The translations under genes were made by a program, and so were the position numbers. The notes under the pieces are model-generated. The model saw only the letters and a list, made by a program, of their open reading frames with translations. It was not told the DNA's origin and searched no databases. DNA of 64,000 bases from Prionace glauca. Taxonomy: Eukaryota; Chordata; Chondrichthyes; Carcharhiniformes; Carcharhinidae. The DNA is taken from assembly GCA_037974335.1 (NCBI GenBank), contig CM075760.1:58123812-58187811 (forward strand), in the 5' to 3' direction. Below are positions 44,266 to 55,949 of the stretch, piece by piece (the first letter of the stretch is position 1; every line of letters starts with the position of its first letter).

Positions 44266-44470
44266 AATTTGAACATTGTGTCGAGTCCGAAATGAATTGA
44301 GGTGAGGAGAGAAGAGAATTAACTCAGTAATTTTCTAAGTGTTTTGTACTTTACACCCATTCAAGGCCATATACACAATGTATTTTAAATGCATACGGCT
44401 TTTCTGGATCCATGACCCACTAGCTAGAATGTTAGCAAATCCTGCAGTCAGAATCAACATGAAATGCTTC

Positions 44471-44560
44471 CCTCCCCCCCCACTCCCTCCTCGCCCCCCC
44501 GCACCCACCCTCCACCCTCCCCCCCCCCCCCCAACCCCCGCCGCCACACACACACACGCT
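44471..44560. repeat. C-rich tract
   Basis: Runs of C up to 15 long separated by A, T or G, ending in a CA repeat. The minus strand has at least four G-runs close together and could form quadruplexes. Confidence 0.9.
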
Positions 44561-44599
44561 AAAGTCTGTCGATTACCTTGAACCAATGAAAGCTGTTCA

Positions 44600-45150
44600 T
44601 GATAACAATTCTGATAACAATTAATTTCAGTTCTTCAATTAAAACCTCATTACTATGTACAGTTTAATTACATCTCGCAAAATCAACCTGGATTCAAGTT
44701 CATGTTTTAATTTTACATAAATCGATGACAATTCCTGTGAATAGTTATTCATTCGGTCAAAATTACAGAACGTTTTTATTTTAACTTTGTTTATATTATC
44801 AGTGTTCTGATATTCCATCTCTCTCTACCAGAATTAATCCCTTGAATATTTTTGCAACAGTGATTTTGATGACTATGTAGGTTGTTATCTTCCACAATTT
44901 AAAAGCCACGTCTAAAGAAAATAGTCATCAGAAAATAATCGTTCAAGCTTTTCTATCCACTGGCTTCTATGCAATCTATGTCTTCCAGCAAAAGATATGC
45001 TTCTAAAGATGAATGCTCAGATCTTAGTATGGCTTCCCAGACGCTTCTGAACACTGTTTCACAGGCTATTGTAGAACTTTAATCCTTCTACAATAAATGA
45101 TTACTCTGCATATTGCTTAGTTATCAGTGAAGTAACAAAAACATATTGTC
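44600..45150. other. AT-rich intron sequence, nothing recognised
   Basis: Part of the receptor 2 intron next to exon 1. Confidence 0.4.
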
Positions 45151-45160
45151 AACACTTTAC

Positions 45161-45230
45161 CTGGAACTGCGATGACTGCAAGTGCAGTGTAGAAAATAGC
45201 ATATGCGGGACCTCTTGGTGGGTTATGCAT
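45161..45230 (-). CDS. GPR139-like receptor 2, exon 1
   Basis: 70 bp, reading MHNPPRGPAYAIFYTALAVI then AVP and a split codon before GTAAAG. It supplies the N-terminus and first half of TM1, like exon 1 of receptor 1 (YPILAIVGVP). The phase matches exon 2. The stop in exon 2 means the protein would be cut short after TM6. Confidence 0.72.
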
Positions 45231-45589
45231 TTTATGTCAGGAGTCGAGACGTCCGTTTGAGAATCTGCTGCGTTCTGTGCAAAATTCAATGCACCCATTT
45301 TTATATGTGTTGCCAGTCCGCCAGAGACACACTTAAATTAACTCATCATTTATATAAACTGCCCTAATTGAACAATTTCATTTGGTTACATCACCACTTT
45401 GATATTTACGGTCATTAAACAAATTGATATAATTACATCATCATCTATGTTAGTTACATTTCTGAACACACCGAGCTCGATACAAAGGCAATAAAATAAT
45501 CTATTTCAACAATTATTGTCATTATTTTCTCGTTTTAGTGTCCATCCAAAGGAATGAATAAAATATGGTTTTCTGAACGTTATGGCAAA

Positions 45590-45832
45590 GTTGTATGCCA
45601 TGTGTGGAGTTTGCACGTTCTCCCCACGTCTATCAGGGTTTCCTCTGGGTGCTCCGGTTTCCTCTCATAGTCTGAAAGATGTGCTGGTTAGGTGCACTGG
45701 TCATGCGAAATTCTTTATCAACGTCCCAAACAGGCGCCTGAGTGTGGCGACTAAAGGATTTTAAGACAAACGTCATTGTTGTGCTCATGTAAGCCGACTT
45801 GTGAATAATAAATGAACTTCAAACTTTAAGAC
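45590..45832 (+). mobile_element. SINE fragment, variant with AATAAATGAACTTCAAAC tail
   Basis: GTGTGGAGTTTGCACGTTCT, GGGTGCTCCGGTTTCCTCTC, CAGGCGCCTGAGTGTGGCGA and AATAAATGAACTTCAAAC. The tRNA head is missing; 3' tail type as at 32035-32350. Confidence 0.85.
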
Positions 45833-46080
45833 TGCGATTGATCCAACCCAGCCCAGCGGACTTGTCTAACATAAAACAGTTTATGATTCTCAACATTTCC
45901 TCCTTCGATATATTGGCATTCTCGAGAGTGTTCACACATCTCTCCCTGACCTCAACATCTATCATCTCCTTCTCAGTGTTGAATACACACACAAAGTACT
46001 TATGAAGGATCTCACCGAATTTTTGTGGCACCGCACATAACTTTTCGCCACTGTACATGACATTTTTCATTCTGTTCCTG
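45833..46080 (-). mobile_element. LINE linker/RT-start fragment
   Basis: Minus frame reads FGEILHKYFVCVFNTEKEMI and NISKEEMLRIINCFMLDKSA, similar to the NxYFASVFT...L..LD..KSPG passage that opens the RT of CR1/L2-type LINEs. Confidence 0.75.
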
Positions 46081-46082
46081 GG

Positions 46083-46420
46083 GCACCGGCATCGCTGGCT
46101 GGCCAGCAATTGTTGTGTCCGCCTAGTTACCCTTGACAGAGGGCAACTGAATGTCAATCACATTATCATGGCTCCTGAATCACATGCAGGCAAGACTAGG
46201 TAAAGAAGGCAGACTTCCTCCCCTAAAGGACATTAGTGATCCAATTGGGTTTTCTTGACAAACGACAATGTTTTCAAGATCATCGGTAATTTTTTTAATT
46301 CCAGATTTTTTGTTTATGAATTCAAATTCCGCCATCTATTGTAGCGCGATCCAAGAATGTGGTCCCAGTACATTGGCTGAGTTTCTGGATTAATAGTTTA
46401 GCAATAATACTACCCAACTA
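46083..46420 (-). mobile_element. Second SINE type, nearly full copy
   Basis: Reversed words GGCTGGCCAGCAATTGTTGT, CCGCCTAGTTACCCTTGACA, GAATGTCAATCACATTATCA, AATTCAAATTCCGCCATCTA, and the tRNA-like head near GGATTAATAGTTTAGCAATA. Confidence 0.82.
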
Positions 46421-46439
46421 TTATTGCTCCCCCGTGCAA

Positions 46440-47530
46440 CTAATCTGTTCTTGCTATCCCTTTGCTTATCTTGCATGCATAAAAAAAGTTGTTCCTATTT
46501 GCTAAATACATTTCATGGCCCCTTTTAGACCTTCTGATTCCACGTTTAAGTTCCTTTCAATTTTCACTATACTCCTCAAGGATCAGTTTTTAAATGCCTA
46601 GATCTACAGTTTATTTCGTTATCCCCTGTTAACAAATTTTACAACTTCCATTGTCATCCATGTTACGCGAATCCCTCCACTTCAATCCTTCATTTCGCTG
46701 GGCACATTCGTCTTCTGTACGCCAATCAACCATCTTTTAAAAAGTGTTCCACATGCAGACGTGGATTTGCCCAGAAAGATCCGCTGTCACTCAACATTCC
46801 TCTGTTACTGTCCAATTGTGGATGTAATTGGCCCTCGCCCAATCAAGCAATCTCACCAGAACGCCACTCTTGCCTAATTCATGACGACCCGAAGACTTAT
46901 TCAATTATGTTCGCTGAGCCCAAAATGCTCCCCCACTGAAACATCCATTGCCTAGCCCGTCCAATATTTTGGCCGCTCCCTGGTTAGACTATCAACATAC
47001 TGTCTGAAAAAAAAACTCTTCCGGACAGTTTTAACATATTACTCTCCATCCATGCCCTTAACTGTAAATGAATCCCAGTCAACATCTGGGAAGTTGAAGT
47101 CATCCACCACAACTACCCTGTGTTTTTTTTTTCAAACGTTTCTAGTATCTGACTGCACAACTGCTTTTCCTTCTCCTGTGGTTTGTTGCAATGTCTACAT
47201 TGCACTCCCAACGTTGTGCTTTCACCCGTTCTGTTCCTGAGCTCCAACCATAACGTTTCACTGCAAGATCCAGCCAATGTGTCCACTCTCAACACTACTG
47301 TGATATGCTGCCTAATCAGCAATGCAACTTCCCCTCCACTTTTCTTTCCACTCCTGTCCCGTTCTAAAACAACCGTATCCTGGAATGATAAGCTGCTGTC
47401 CATCTCCCTCCTTTAACAATGTCGCCACAATTGCACTAACATCACAGTGATTGGTTTTGGTCTGGAACGGCTCGAAGTGTAATGGAGGCAGCTTCATTCG
47501 ACTCATTCATTGATTAGTTGAATAACATTT
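46440..47530 (-). mobile_element. CR1-like LINE, endonuclease portion
   Basis: The minus frame 47113-47403 reads DRSGKKSGGEVALLIRQHI, then CSETLWLELRNR and LGVQCRHCNKPQEKEKQLCS. This matches the GRGGGVALYVR...E.LWLEL...GVCYRPP block of apurinic-type LINE endonucleases. The rest, to 46440, carries the endonuclease end and linker in decayed form. Confidence 0.8.
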
Positions 47531-47559
47531 CACGAAGGAACAGAATGGAGCAAAAAATA

Positions 47560-47635
47560 ATGCATGTCTGGAGAGTCACAGCAGACGTGATAGGCTGAAT
47601 GGGAACCTTCTGCGTTGTAACAATTCTGTGAGCAT
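47560..47635 (+). mobile_element. CR1-like LINE 3' end fragment
   Basis: GATAGGCTGAATGGGAACCT, TCTGCGTTGTAACAATTCTG: a short end piece in plus orientation. Confidence 0.6.
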
Positions 47636-47994
47636 GTCATTAAACAGCACAGAGTCGGAGCACAGAGACAATATTCAGTCAATCGATTATGTTCAGTTAT
47701 TCAATTGCACTATGGTTTACCTCTATTTTAACTGAAGTGTTCGCAAATGCATTATTAATCTTCCTTTGCTACTGTGTGGTAATCTATTATTTCAAACGTT
47801 TAGTTAATTGAATGATCTCATTTTGCTTGTGAAATTGTTGCTATTAGACAATTTTTTTTGTTCCCGTAGAATCATTTGCAATATGACACTGGCTTAGCCC
47901 AGCTCTGAGGTCAGAGTTACATTTTCCTCAAGATCTATAAACTAGTTTCTCTCTTTCTTTCATATCAAACTGTTTTATCATACATACGTAATAC

Positions 47995-48470
47995 ACATGA
48001 GCAAATGTACGAATTTGGAACAGGACTAGGCCACTTGTCCCCTTGAGACGACTGCCCAATTCAATAAGGTCACGCTGAATCAAACTGTAACATCAACAAC
48101 ACATTCTTGTCTACCCCGATAACCAATCTACAATTTGGTAATCAGCAACTTATCTAGTTCTGCATTGAAAACATTCAAAGTATCTGCACTCCTGAGGAAA
48201 ATAATTCAGAAACTCACGATACTCTCGGAGAAAACAACAAACCTTTTTCTCACATCTGCCTGAAATTTGTTGCCAATTCATTTAAATCAGTGACCACAAG
48301 TTCTAGGTTCTCTGATAAGAGGAAACATCCTCTGCACATTAAAGTTGTCAACGATTCACAGGATGCTAAAGGTTTCAATAATTCACCTCACTCTCCTGAA
48401 CACTAATGGGCACAAAGATTACATATCCGACCCTTCCTCAAATGCAGCCCATTCTTTGTAGTTGTCGTCT
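47995..48470 (-). mobile_element. Old CR1-like LINE 3' part
   Basis: GGAACAGGACTAGGCCACTT, CAATTCAATAAGGTCACGCT and CTTTTTCTCACATCTGCCTG are the reversed 3' UTR and RT tail of a CR1 subfamily, strongly decayed. Confidence 0.7.
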
Positions 48471-48479
48471 ACTAACCTT

Positions 48480-49910
48480 TTTTTTCTGAACTGTGATTAA
48501 TGAATTGATAGTTCCCTTAAGTAAGATGACGAATACTGAAAACCTTAGCAGCATTTGAACTTAAAATCTAATTCTGTTCTTTTGAGAAATGAACCATATG
48601 GGTGAAACCTTATTCAGACAGTAGATGAGGATAGTCCGTGGCACTTGAGGTATGCTGACGTCTGCAATCGTGCTTTGCCTAAGCAAGGATTACGAACCAG
48701 GGAAGCCAATACGTTTAATCCTAGGTTTGAATGGTGCATTTTTTCAAAGCCATTTCAATCGTTTGTCTAAGATGATGCGATAGATCAAGCCCGGGAGACG
48801 GATGCATTGTGTCAGCATGGATTATGATTGATCAAACCCCAAATGGGATGCAATGTATTGTTTTGTGAGCTTGGAATTTGTTTGTCCATCATGGGTGGTG
48901 ACGGGGCAAAGATTGGATTTAATTTTCAATTGGCTTTTCTGACTAAAATTAAAGAGCCGAGGGGGGAATAAAGCAAGAAACAGCTTGGCGAAGTAATTCG
49001 GGAAATTGTAATTAGGAATACTACTTATCAATACCAGACAGTCCTTTAGGAGTGTATAGCTATTTTAAATTTCTGGTTCAGCATAGGGTGCTGTTTGGCA
49101 CTCGGTCTCTGTTATGTCAGCTTCCCTGTCGTCAGGAGACTTCATAAACTTCATTTTCAAACTTGTTCCACCCTTGTCAAGAAAGGTTGCAACTTCTTAC
49201 CCCCAGCCACAAACCACAGAGGAATCAGTCATGTTATTGTCTTCTCTTTGACCTTAATGAGGCGAAGTTCATCCTGGTTGGCTTCGGGTGTGAGTTATCA
49301 ATCTGTGATATACTTCTCCAGGCAAATGTTCATTTACTGATATTGGTTCCCTTTAACCCTGATACGTCTTCTAAAGTATCAATTATCATATGCCTTTCCT
49401 TCTCATGAATTTTTTTTCTATTACTTTACTTATTTCTTTCTAAGACAAACTAATGTTTCATAATATATTCGTTGTCCATGTCATTTTCATAGGAAAATAT
49501 ACTTTCAGTCCCTCATGATTATTTGTTTGAGCTCTTCATCTCTCTTTTCGTGATCTGCATTAAATCATACCCCTATTATTGACTGTTTTATCCAGGCATT
49601 TGTCGTGTGCTAATTTCCTGCTTGTTGTTAATTGGAGCGATTTATTTTATGTTTGGAACAAAGGATAACGTGGTAAGGTTGTTATTAACCTTAAAACTAA
49701 TGAAGATGATGACAATTGAGCAGTAGTTCTGAAGAGTATGCAGACAAGACAGGTGCATAGCTATTTTTATTATTTACAATTTATGTCAAAAGGGTGAAAT
49801 GTCTAATTCTTTTTAGTTAAGCCAACATGTGATGTTGAGAGTATGGATTAATCTGTCCAGCTGCCTAAACGATGTATCTGTGCAAGTATTTCAAAAAACA
49901 AACAAACGAA
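48480..49910. other. No gene or repeat recognised
   Basis: Mixed sequence with no convincing frame. Confidence 0.4.
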
Positions 49911-49914
49911 TAAC

Positions 49915-50660
49915 AAAGAAAATTACAGCACAGGAAAAGAACCTTCGTCCATCCAAGCCTTCACTGACAGTGCTACCTCTCTGAACTAAAAAAAACCCTT
50001 TCCTTCTATTCCCAACTTATTCATGGATTTGTCAAGTAGACACCTAAACATTAGTATCCTATTTGCTTCCACGACCTCATCCAGCAGCGAGTTCCAGGCA
50101 CCAACCTCCCTCAGTGTAAAATACTTCCCTCGTTCATCTCCTTTAAAATTGAACCCTCGCACATTAAGTCTATGCTCCCTTATAATTGACTCTTCCACCC
50201 TGTTATAAAGCTTCTGACTATCCACTCAGTCCATGCTCCTCATAATGTTGTAGACTTCTATCAGGTCGCCCCTCAATCTCCGTCTTTCCCGTGAGAAAAA
50301 AAAACAAATTTCTCAAAACTCTCCTCATCACTAATGCAGTCCATATCAGGCATCATTCTGGTAAATCTTTTCTGCATCCTCTCCAAAGTCTCTACATCCT
50401 TTTGGTAGCGTGAACACCAGAATAGAACACGATATTCCAAATGCGGCCTATCTAAACTTCTCTGAAGCAGAAACATGGCTTGCCAATTTTTAAACTCAAT
50501 GTCCCAGCCGATGAGAACAAACAAACCTCAATTACCTTCTCCATCCGCTTTGCCACATCCAGTGAGCTGTGCAGCTGTACATCCAGATCCTTCTGCCTGT
50601 GAATACCCTTAAGAGAACAGCCATTCTCTGTATATTTCTGTTTCATGCTGTAAACCTCTT
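49915..50660 (-). mobile_element. CR1-like LINE 3' part
   Basis: Minus frames read GERGKYFTLREVGAWNSLLD then EVVEANRILMFRCLLDKSMN and, further 5', RPHLEYRVLFWCSRYQKDVE then KRFTRMMPDMDC. Several frame breaks. The 5' side abuts another copy at 50665. Confidence 0.87.
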
Positions 50661-50664
50661 TGAC

Positions 50665-51308
50665 TCTTTGACTCTATGATTTGTATCCTGTTGTACTCTT
50701 TTACGTTCCTCATCGCTATCCACAATTCCGTCAAACTTCATGTTGGCCACAAACTTAGTAATCAAATCAGTTACATTTACCTCCAAATCATTTCCATAAA
50801 TATATTACAAACAACAACTCCCAGCATTGATCCTTGAGGAATGTCAATAATGACATCTCTCCATTCAGAAACGCACCGTTCCACTACTGCCCTCTATCGT
50901 CTATGACCGAGCCAGTACTCTATCAATCTTGCCAGCTCACCTCTGATCTAATGCGACTTCACTTTCTGTACCAGTCTGCCATAAGGGTCCTTGTCAAAGG
51001 CCTTTTTAAAGTCTCTGTAGACAATGTCCATTGTCCTACCCTCGTCAATCATCTTCGTCACTCCATCGAAAAACTAGATCAAGTTCGTGAGATACGACTT
51101 CCCATTCACACAACTTCGTTACATCTCGCTAATGTGTCCACACGTTTCCAAGTGACAGTAAACTCTGTCTCGAATAAACCTCTCCAATAATTTCGCTAAC
51201 ACTGGCCTAAGATTCATCAGCTTGCATTTACCTTGATTATCCGTGTTATTATTCAAATGAACAAGCGAACAACATTTGTTATTCTCCAATTCTTTGAGGC
51301 ATTCCCTG
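50665..51308 (-). mobile_element. CR1-like LINE, RT core portion
   Basis: It begins with a 3'-end-like CTCTTTGACTCTTTGACTCT just left of 50690. Going 5' the reversed RT core follows, for example CCTTGTCAAAGGCCTTTTTA (the KAFDK motif region). In minus sense LMNLRPVLAKLLERFIRDRV is also readable near the 5' side. Interrupted at 51309 by the fold-back element. Confidence 0.78.
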
Positions 51309-51505
51309 CACAGTAAGGATTCACACAATACCAGGTTAAAGTCCAACAGGTTTATTTGGTAGCATACGCTTTTGCACTGTCACTCCATCACCAGATGAGC
51401 GACACTCCGAAAGCTTCTGCTACCAAAGAAACCTGTTGAATTTTAACCTGGTATTGTGAGACTTCTTACTGTGCTTACCCGAGTCCAATGCTGGCATCTC
51501 CACAC
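51309..51505 (+). mobile_element. Fold-back element with long inverted arms
   Basis: The left arm CACAGTAAGGATTCACACAA, then ACCAGGTTAAAGTCCAACAG and GTTTATTTGGTAGCA, is the reverse complement, with mismatches, of the right arm TGCTACCAAAGAAACCTGTT, then GAATTTTAACCTGGTATTGT and GAGACTTCTTACTGTG. The right side carries an extra outer end CTGGCATCTCCACACCATG. No coding capacity. It sits inside LINE sequence. Confidence 0.85.
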
Positions 51506-52035
51506 CATGGCTACATTCCCCTCATCCGGTGAGGATGCAAATATACTTCTCCAGGCCCCAAAAATTACCTCTCTCGGTATTCTGGGGTATATTCTATCAG
51601 GCCTGGAGACTTTCGTACATTAATGATTTTCCAGACTCCCAATATCTCCTCATTTTTGATCTCAACACGACCCAAACTATCTGCACACCCTTTCCCAGAC
51701 TCATCGTCCACCAAGCCCTTCTCTTGGGTGAATACAGGTGTGAAGAAGTCACTTATTACTTCCCCATTTGTTCTGGCTACACGAATAGTTACTGATCCCT
51801 GAACTTCAGTGGGCCAACACTTTCAATGGCCATGTTCTTCCTCTTTATATATGTACCAAAGCGTTGCAATTTTCCTGAATCCTTGTTATATGAGCCCACA
51901 GAGGTGTCCTGCCTCAGTACAGCTGCTATATAGTCTTTAACCAATAATGTAACTCCTCTACCCCATTTCCATCTCCCTCTATACCGCCTGAAACACCTGT
52001 ATCCTGCAACGTTAAGCTACCTGTCGTACTTAATT
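51506..52035 (-). mobile_element. CR1-like LINE, portion beyond the fold-back element
   Basis: CTCACTCGG-like linker words and GAGGTGTCCTGCCTCAGTAC, AGCTGCTATATAGTC and GAAACACCTGTATCCTGCAA parallel 26350-26450, the reversed endonuclease region. Probably the 5' continuation of the 50665-51308 copy or a second copy. Confidence 0.65.
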
Positions 52036-52449
52036 TAAAATGTACTTATCAAATGTGTTTTGTTGGGCGAACGGCATTGCCATGAGATGTGTTTGATGTA
52101 ATTGCATGTGTTTGGCATAACTTGATTAAAAATGTAATGAATCTTTACAAACCTTACAAAATTACTTAGAACCTCAGGAAAATGCATCTAAAAATCAGTG
52201 CATGAAAGTGATTGGTATGCGAAATACAAAACAACACATTTGAATATTGCATATTCCTCAGTGTAGATAATGTAAAAATTTGTAGAAACTAATTACGGAT
52301 CTCTATTGTATACTGAAAGAAGCAAAGAGTTTCACATGCTGTGAAAGAAAGAACATTATAATTTTAAGCAGCAAAAGTTAAGCTGCACCGATTCAATGCT
52401 GAATGTTGTAACTTTTGTTTCTCGTTGTGCAACATTCTTTGATTTCAGG

Positions 52450-52582
52450 GAACACAAACTCTGGCAAAGAGTCATGCAGACTCGAAACGTTAGCCTTGTT
52501 CTCTCTGCACAAATCCTGTCAGACTTGCTGAGATTTACCAGCAGTTTCAGTTTCTGTGTCAGGTTCCATATTCCGTAGTAAG
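52450..52582 (+). repeat. Interspersed repeat, AGCAGGT family
   Basis: AGACTCGAAACGTTAGCCTT, TCTCTGCACAAATCCTGTCA, GACTTGCTGAGATTTACCAG and CATATTCCGTAGTA; reverse of the 20585-20690 copy. Confidence 0.75.
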
Positions 52583-52589
52583 TTGTTAT

Positions 52590-53180
52590 CACATAATATG
52601 ATTTGCTGATAAGCTACAATTATTTGAATAAAGCCCAAATCTAAACTACCAATGAATTGTGAATAATTGCACCTTATTATTAACCCATTAACCTATCATG
52701 CGGTGCACCACTAAAGTTTCACATTTCTAGGACCACTGATCACAAAAATAACAAAATCAATTTATTGCTTAAGCCTATATCAATTGTGGTCGGGTATTGT
52801 GTCAGGTCATCTTAAAACAAAGGGATAATTTTCGGCGTATGAGTATTTTTGAAATAGCCGGTGAAGCAGTCTTCGCTAATGTTACGCCAATCCCTGCATG
52901 TTTTTGTAGAGGGATTTTGCAGTTATCTGGGCTGTCTGTGGCACCGGTATCGCTGCTTTCTTTGCGTAGGTTTCATGCTATTGTAGCTTTCGGGCTTTAT
53001 CCCTATGTTTATTTCTAGCCGTTCACAATTACTCGTTTAAGAGTGTAGCTGGGGAGAATACTTTGATATGGGGTTGGAATCAAATATATGCCACATCGGG
53101 GCAGGATGGCAGGTTTCCTTCCCTAACCCTCATAACATTTTCCTTCACAATAATTTGATATCTAAGTTTATTCATCCTAT
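52590..53180. other. No gene recognised
   Basis: Unassigned. The piece GCAGGATGGCAGGTTTCCTT near 53100 could be a SINE crumb. Confidence 0.4.
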
Positions 53181-53184
53181 TGCG

Positions 53185-53262
53185 GTAGCGGAGAAAGGAA
53201 GTCAACTAAACCGCTTTATTAGGCCTCCTCCTGTTCCTATCTCCCATGTTTCTATGTTTGTT
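53185..53262 (+). mobile_element. CR1-like LINE 3' end fragment
   Basis: TTATTAGGCCTCCTCCTGTT, CCTATCTCCCATGTTTCTAT: the typical end of a CR1 copy. Confidence 0.6.
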
Positions 53263-53269
53263 CAGTGAC

Positions 53270-55090
53270 TGTTACTAACATTAACGATGATGCAACATGA
53301 GCTAAATTATAGTGTTTGCACGTAGTAAAAATAGAGTCACACACATTTATGTTGAATGATTATAACTGACGCGAGTGATGACACTTCTAATTGTATCTCT
53401 GAGGTGTCTCGCAGCTGTCATAAAAAGCTCATTTTTGTATTGGGCGGAGGACATTGGGATTTCGAACAGGAAACAGAAGGTTTTTCCCCCAGAAAATGCA
53501 TGCACCACCCAGAGGTCTCGTCTATGCCATTTACTACACTTCTCTTGCAGCAATTGCTGTCCCAGGTATAGTACCGCTGCAATAGATTCATTACTTAATT
53601 GAACACTTTTATTTTGTCTGAAGGGGGCCTGAAAATTAACGTCCTGATTAGATGGAGTCAATGGCATTGTGCTCAGCACTGACATTATCATCCAAGCGAG
53701 CATGTATTCACCTTGGGAGAAGGATGATAACTGCATTGATTCAGCGGGACGGTACTAGATCTACCAGGTTTAAAACAGAAGAAGATTTTGTTTTTCTTTT
53801 AGTTCCCAGGCATGGAGATTGAGACATGTGTAAGGTGTTTGAGTAAGTCGTGGTAGAGGAACAAATGTGTCCTTATCCACGCTGGTGTACAAGTTCATTA
53901 CAAAGAAGTGAGACCTGAAATTTAGAGGATACAGTTCAGCTGTAATAGCAGAATTCTTTGCCTCTGACAAAGGGAGAAATTATCTGGAACTCGTCTGCCC
54001 TCCTCCTAGGCCTCCATCACCCCTCCCCACTCCGTTCTTAATCATTCCATCTCGTGTGACCGAAATATTGAAAATCCATCCAAGGAAATACTAGAACAGA
54101 AATCTAATGCATTTTTTTGACTAAAAGATGGAGGGCTCAGAAAATATGACTAGAAGCTGCTGATTTTCTTACTATCTAAGAATTCGCTAACCCTTCTGTC
54201 AATGTCAAAGGAATTCGAACGGCACCAGCCAACAAGCATTGCTACATGGATATAATTGATCTTTATGTATCAAGCTATCTTTATTTTATATCCATCTTGA
54301 TATTAAATCAAATTACTTGCTTTAGCTCCAAAATTATGCCGGTCTTGAATGAATATCTCAAATATTTCAATGCCTAACTAATTTGACGATATAACACTTA
54401 AATTCTTAAATTAAAGTGATGGATAAAATTATGTCACGAGATTGTGATTGGTTTTAAGGAATGAACTTTCTGAAGGTAATTATTAACCTGATGTGTTATT
54501 GTTTATTTTTGAGAATGAAATGAGTAACCACATTCATTAATGATGCATTTTTCAGAGGCATTAGATTTCACTAGTTCACTTTGATCTTTCACTCTTTTTT
54601 CCACCTCAAGTGGAAAATCTCCCACCTCAAGTGTTCTTTCAGTTTCTGGTTAAGGGGTCCGTCCTTGGTGTCTCTTTCCTGCAGTTTCATTCACGGGTTT
54701 AAACAGTCAACAGGTCCAATGCATTTTCCATTGAAATTCCAGATTGTTACGTCATTCCGCATCTATCCCCTCACATTTACTAAATCACCCCTTTTGAAAA
54801 TCCGTTTAAAACCCAGAAGTTTACTTTACTTATATTTTGGCTCCATCCGGGTTGATCTATGTTGCTTCTGGGTGTCTTTTGATGCAACTTTCTACTTAAG
54901 TCAGGATTTTCATTCGTTGCTGAATGATCTCAATTTATTTGCGACTTGAGATTTTTTCCATAATGATCGTATTGCATTAAGAGTTTGGATCGTATCTATG
55001 TCGACGAGAATGGATATATGGAGTAGTGCATTGTAGATTTAATTGTTTCGACTAAGCAGTTAAATCAATGTGTCAGTCAACATAAATGTA
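53270..55090. other. No gene or repeat recognised
   Basis: Searched on the plus strand for a receptor 3 first exon (a TM1 half ending in a CCAG|GT donor) without success. Confidence 0.4.
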
Positions 55091-55094
55091 TATG

Positions 55095-55945
55095 GGCATG
55101 CAACCTGGAGTAATCTATCCGCCCTTTGAACCCGCTATGCCATTCAATAAGTCCATAACCCGTCTTCAAATTTAACTCGCACTTAACTCTTTAATTCCCT
55201 TCAAACACAGAGATCTGCCAATCTTTACCTTAAACCTACTTAACGACTGATAATGTGGCACATATCTCTGGGTACTGAGTCCCAAAAATTCACACCTTGT
55301 GCTCAAGGAAATATTTCTGCTTCACTTCCCAAAATGAACAACGCCTATTGTGAGAATTTTATCACGTGCTTAAGGAACTGAAACATTTTCTCTTCGTACA
55401 TCCTGGCAATAATATCAATGACGTTTTGTCTTTCAAACACCTCCCGAAACCAGCCTGCAGGAGCTTTGTGGCTGCAATCCAAGGAAGATCTACCATTTAT
55501 TCCGTCAAGCGGGCGAAACGGCACCACATATTCGAGATGTGATCTCACAAATGCTTTCTGTAATTGGAGTCATAATCATTTACTCATCCATTTGTCGACA
55601 AAGCCAGCCTTAACCTTCCTAATTATTTGTTGCATCTGTGCTTTGGAATGTTGTAATTTGTATACAAGGACATCAGTTTCCCCTTAATGTATAGAATTTC
55701 AATTCTCGCACCAGTCCGAAATATTTTCTTTACTTTCTCTCCACCAAAGTGAATAACTTGGCAGTTCAAACTTTGGTTTCTATATGTGATTTTCCTGAAC
55801 TGTTGCATAACTATTACTCTTTGCAGCTCCACGATCCCCTCTCCCGTCTCACATTTTATCGTCAGCCAACTTAAAAGTATTACACTCAAGCTCCTTATTA
55901 AATTCACCTACAAGGATTCCATATAAGTTAGGCTTTTGTGCTGTT
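55095..55945 (-). mobile_element. Old CR1-like LINE 3' part
   Basis: Reversed end GAACCCGCTATGCCATTCAA, then the RT tail. In minus sense MRSHLEYVVPFRPLDGINGR is a trace of RPHLEYCVQFW, and MYEEKMFQFLKHVIKF is also readable. Many breaks. Confidence 0.72.
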
Positions 55946-55949
55946 GATT

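Larger units (their letters stand above)
42813..45160 (-). other. Intron of receptor 2
   Basis: About 2.3 kb from CCAG|GTAAAGTG to CTCTTTTGCAG. Contains a CR1 3' end, a Penelope-like RT relic and a C-rich tract. 42830-43490 has no recognised element except a short repeat word near 43290. Confidence 0.75.
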
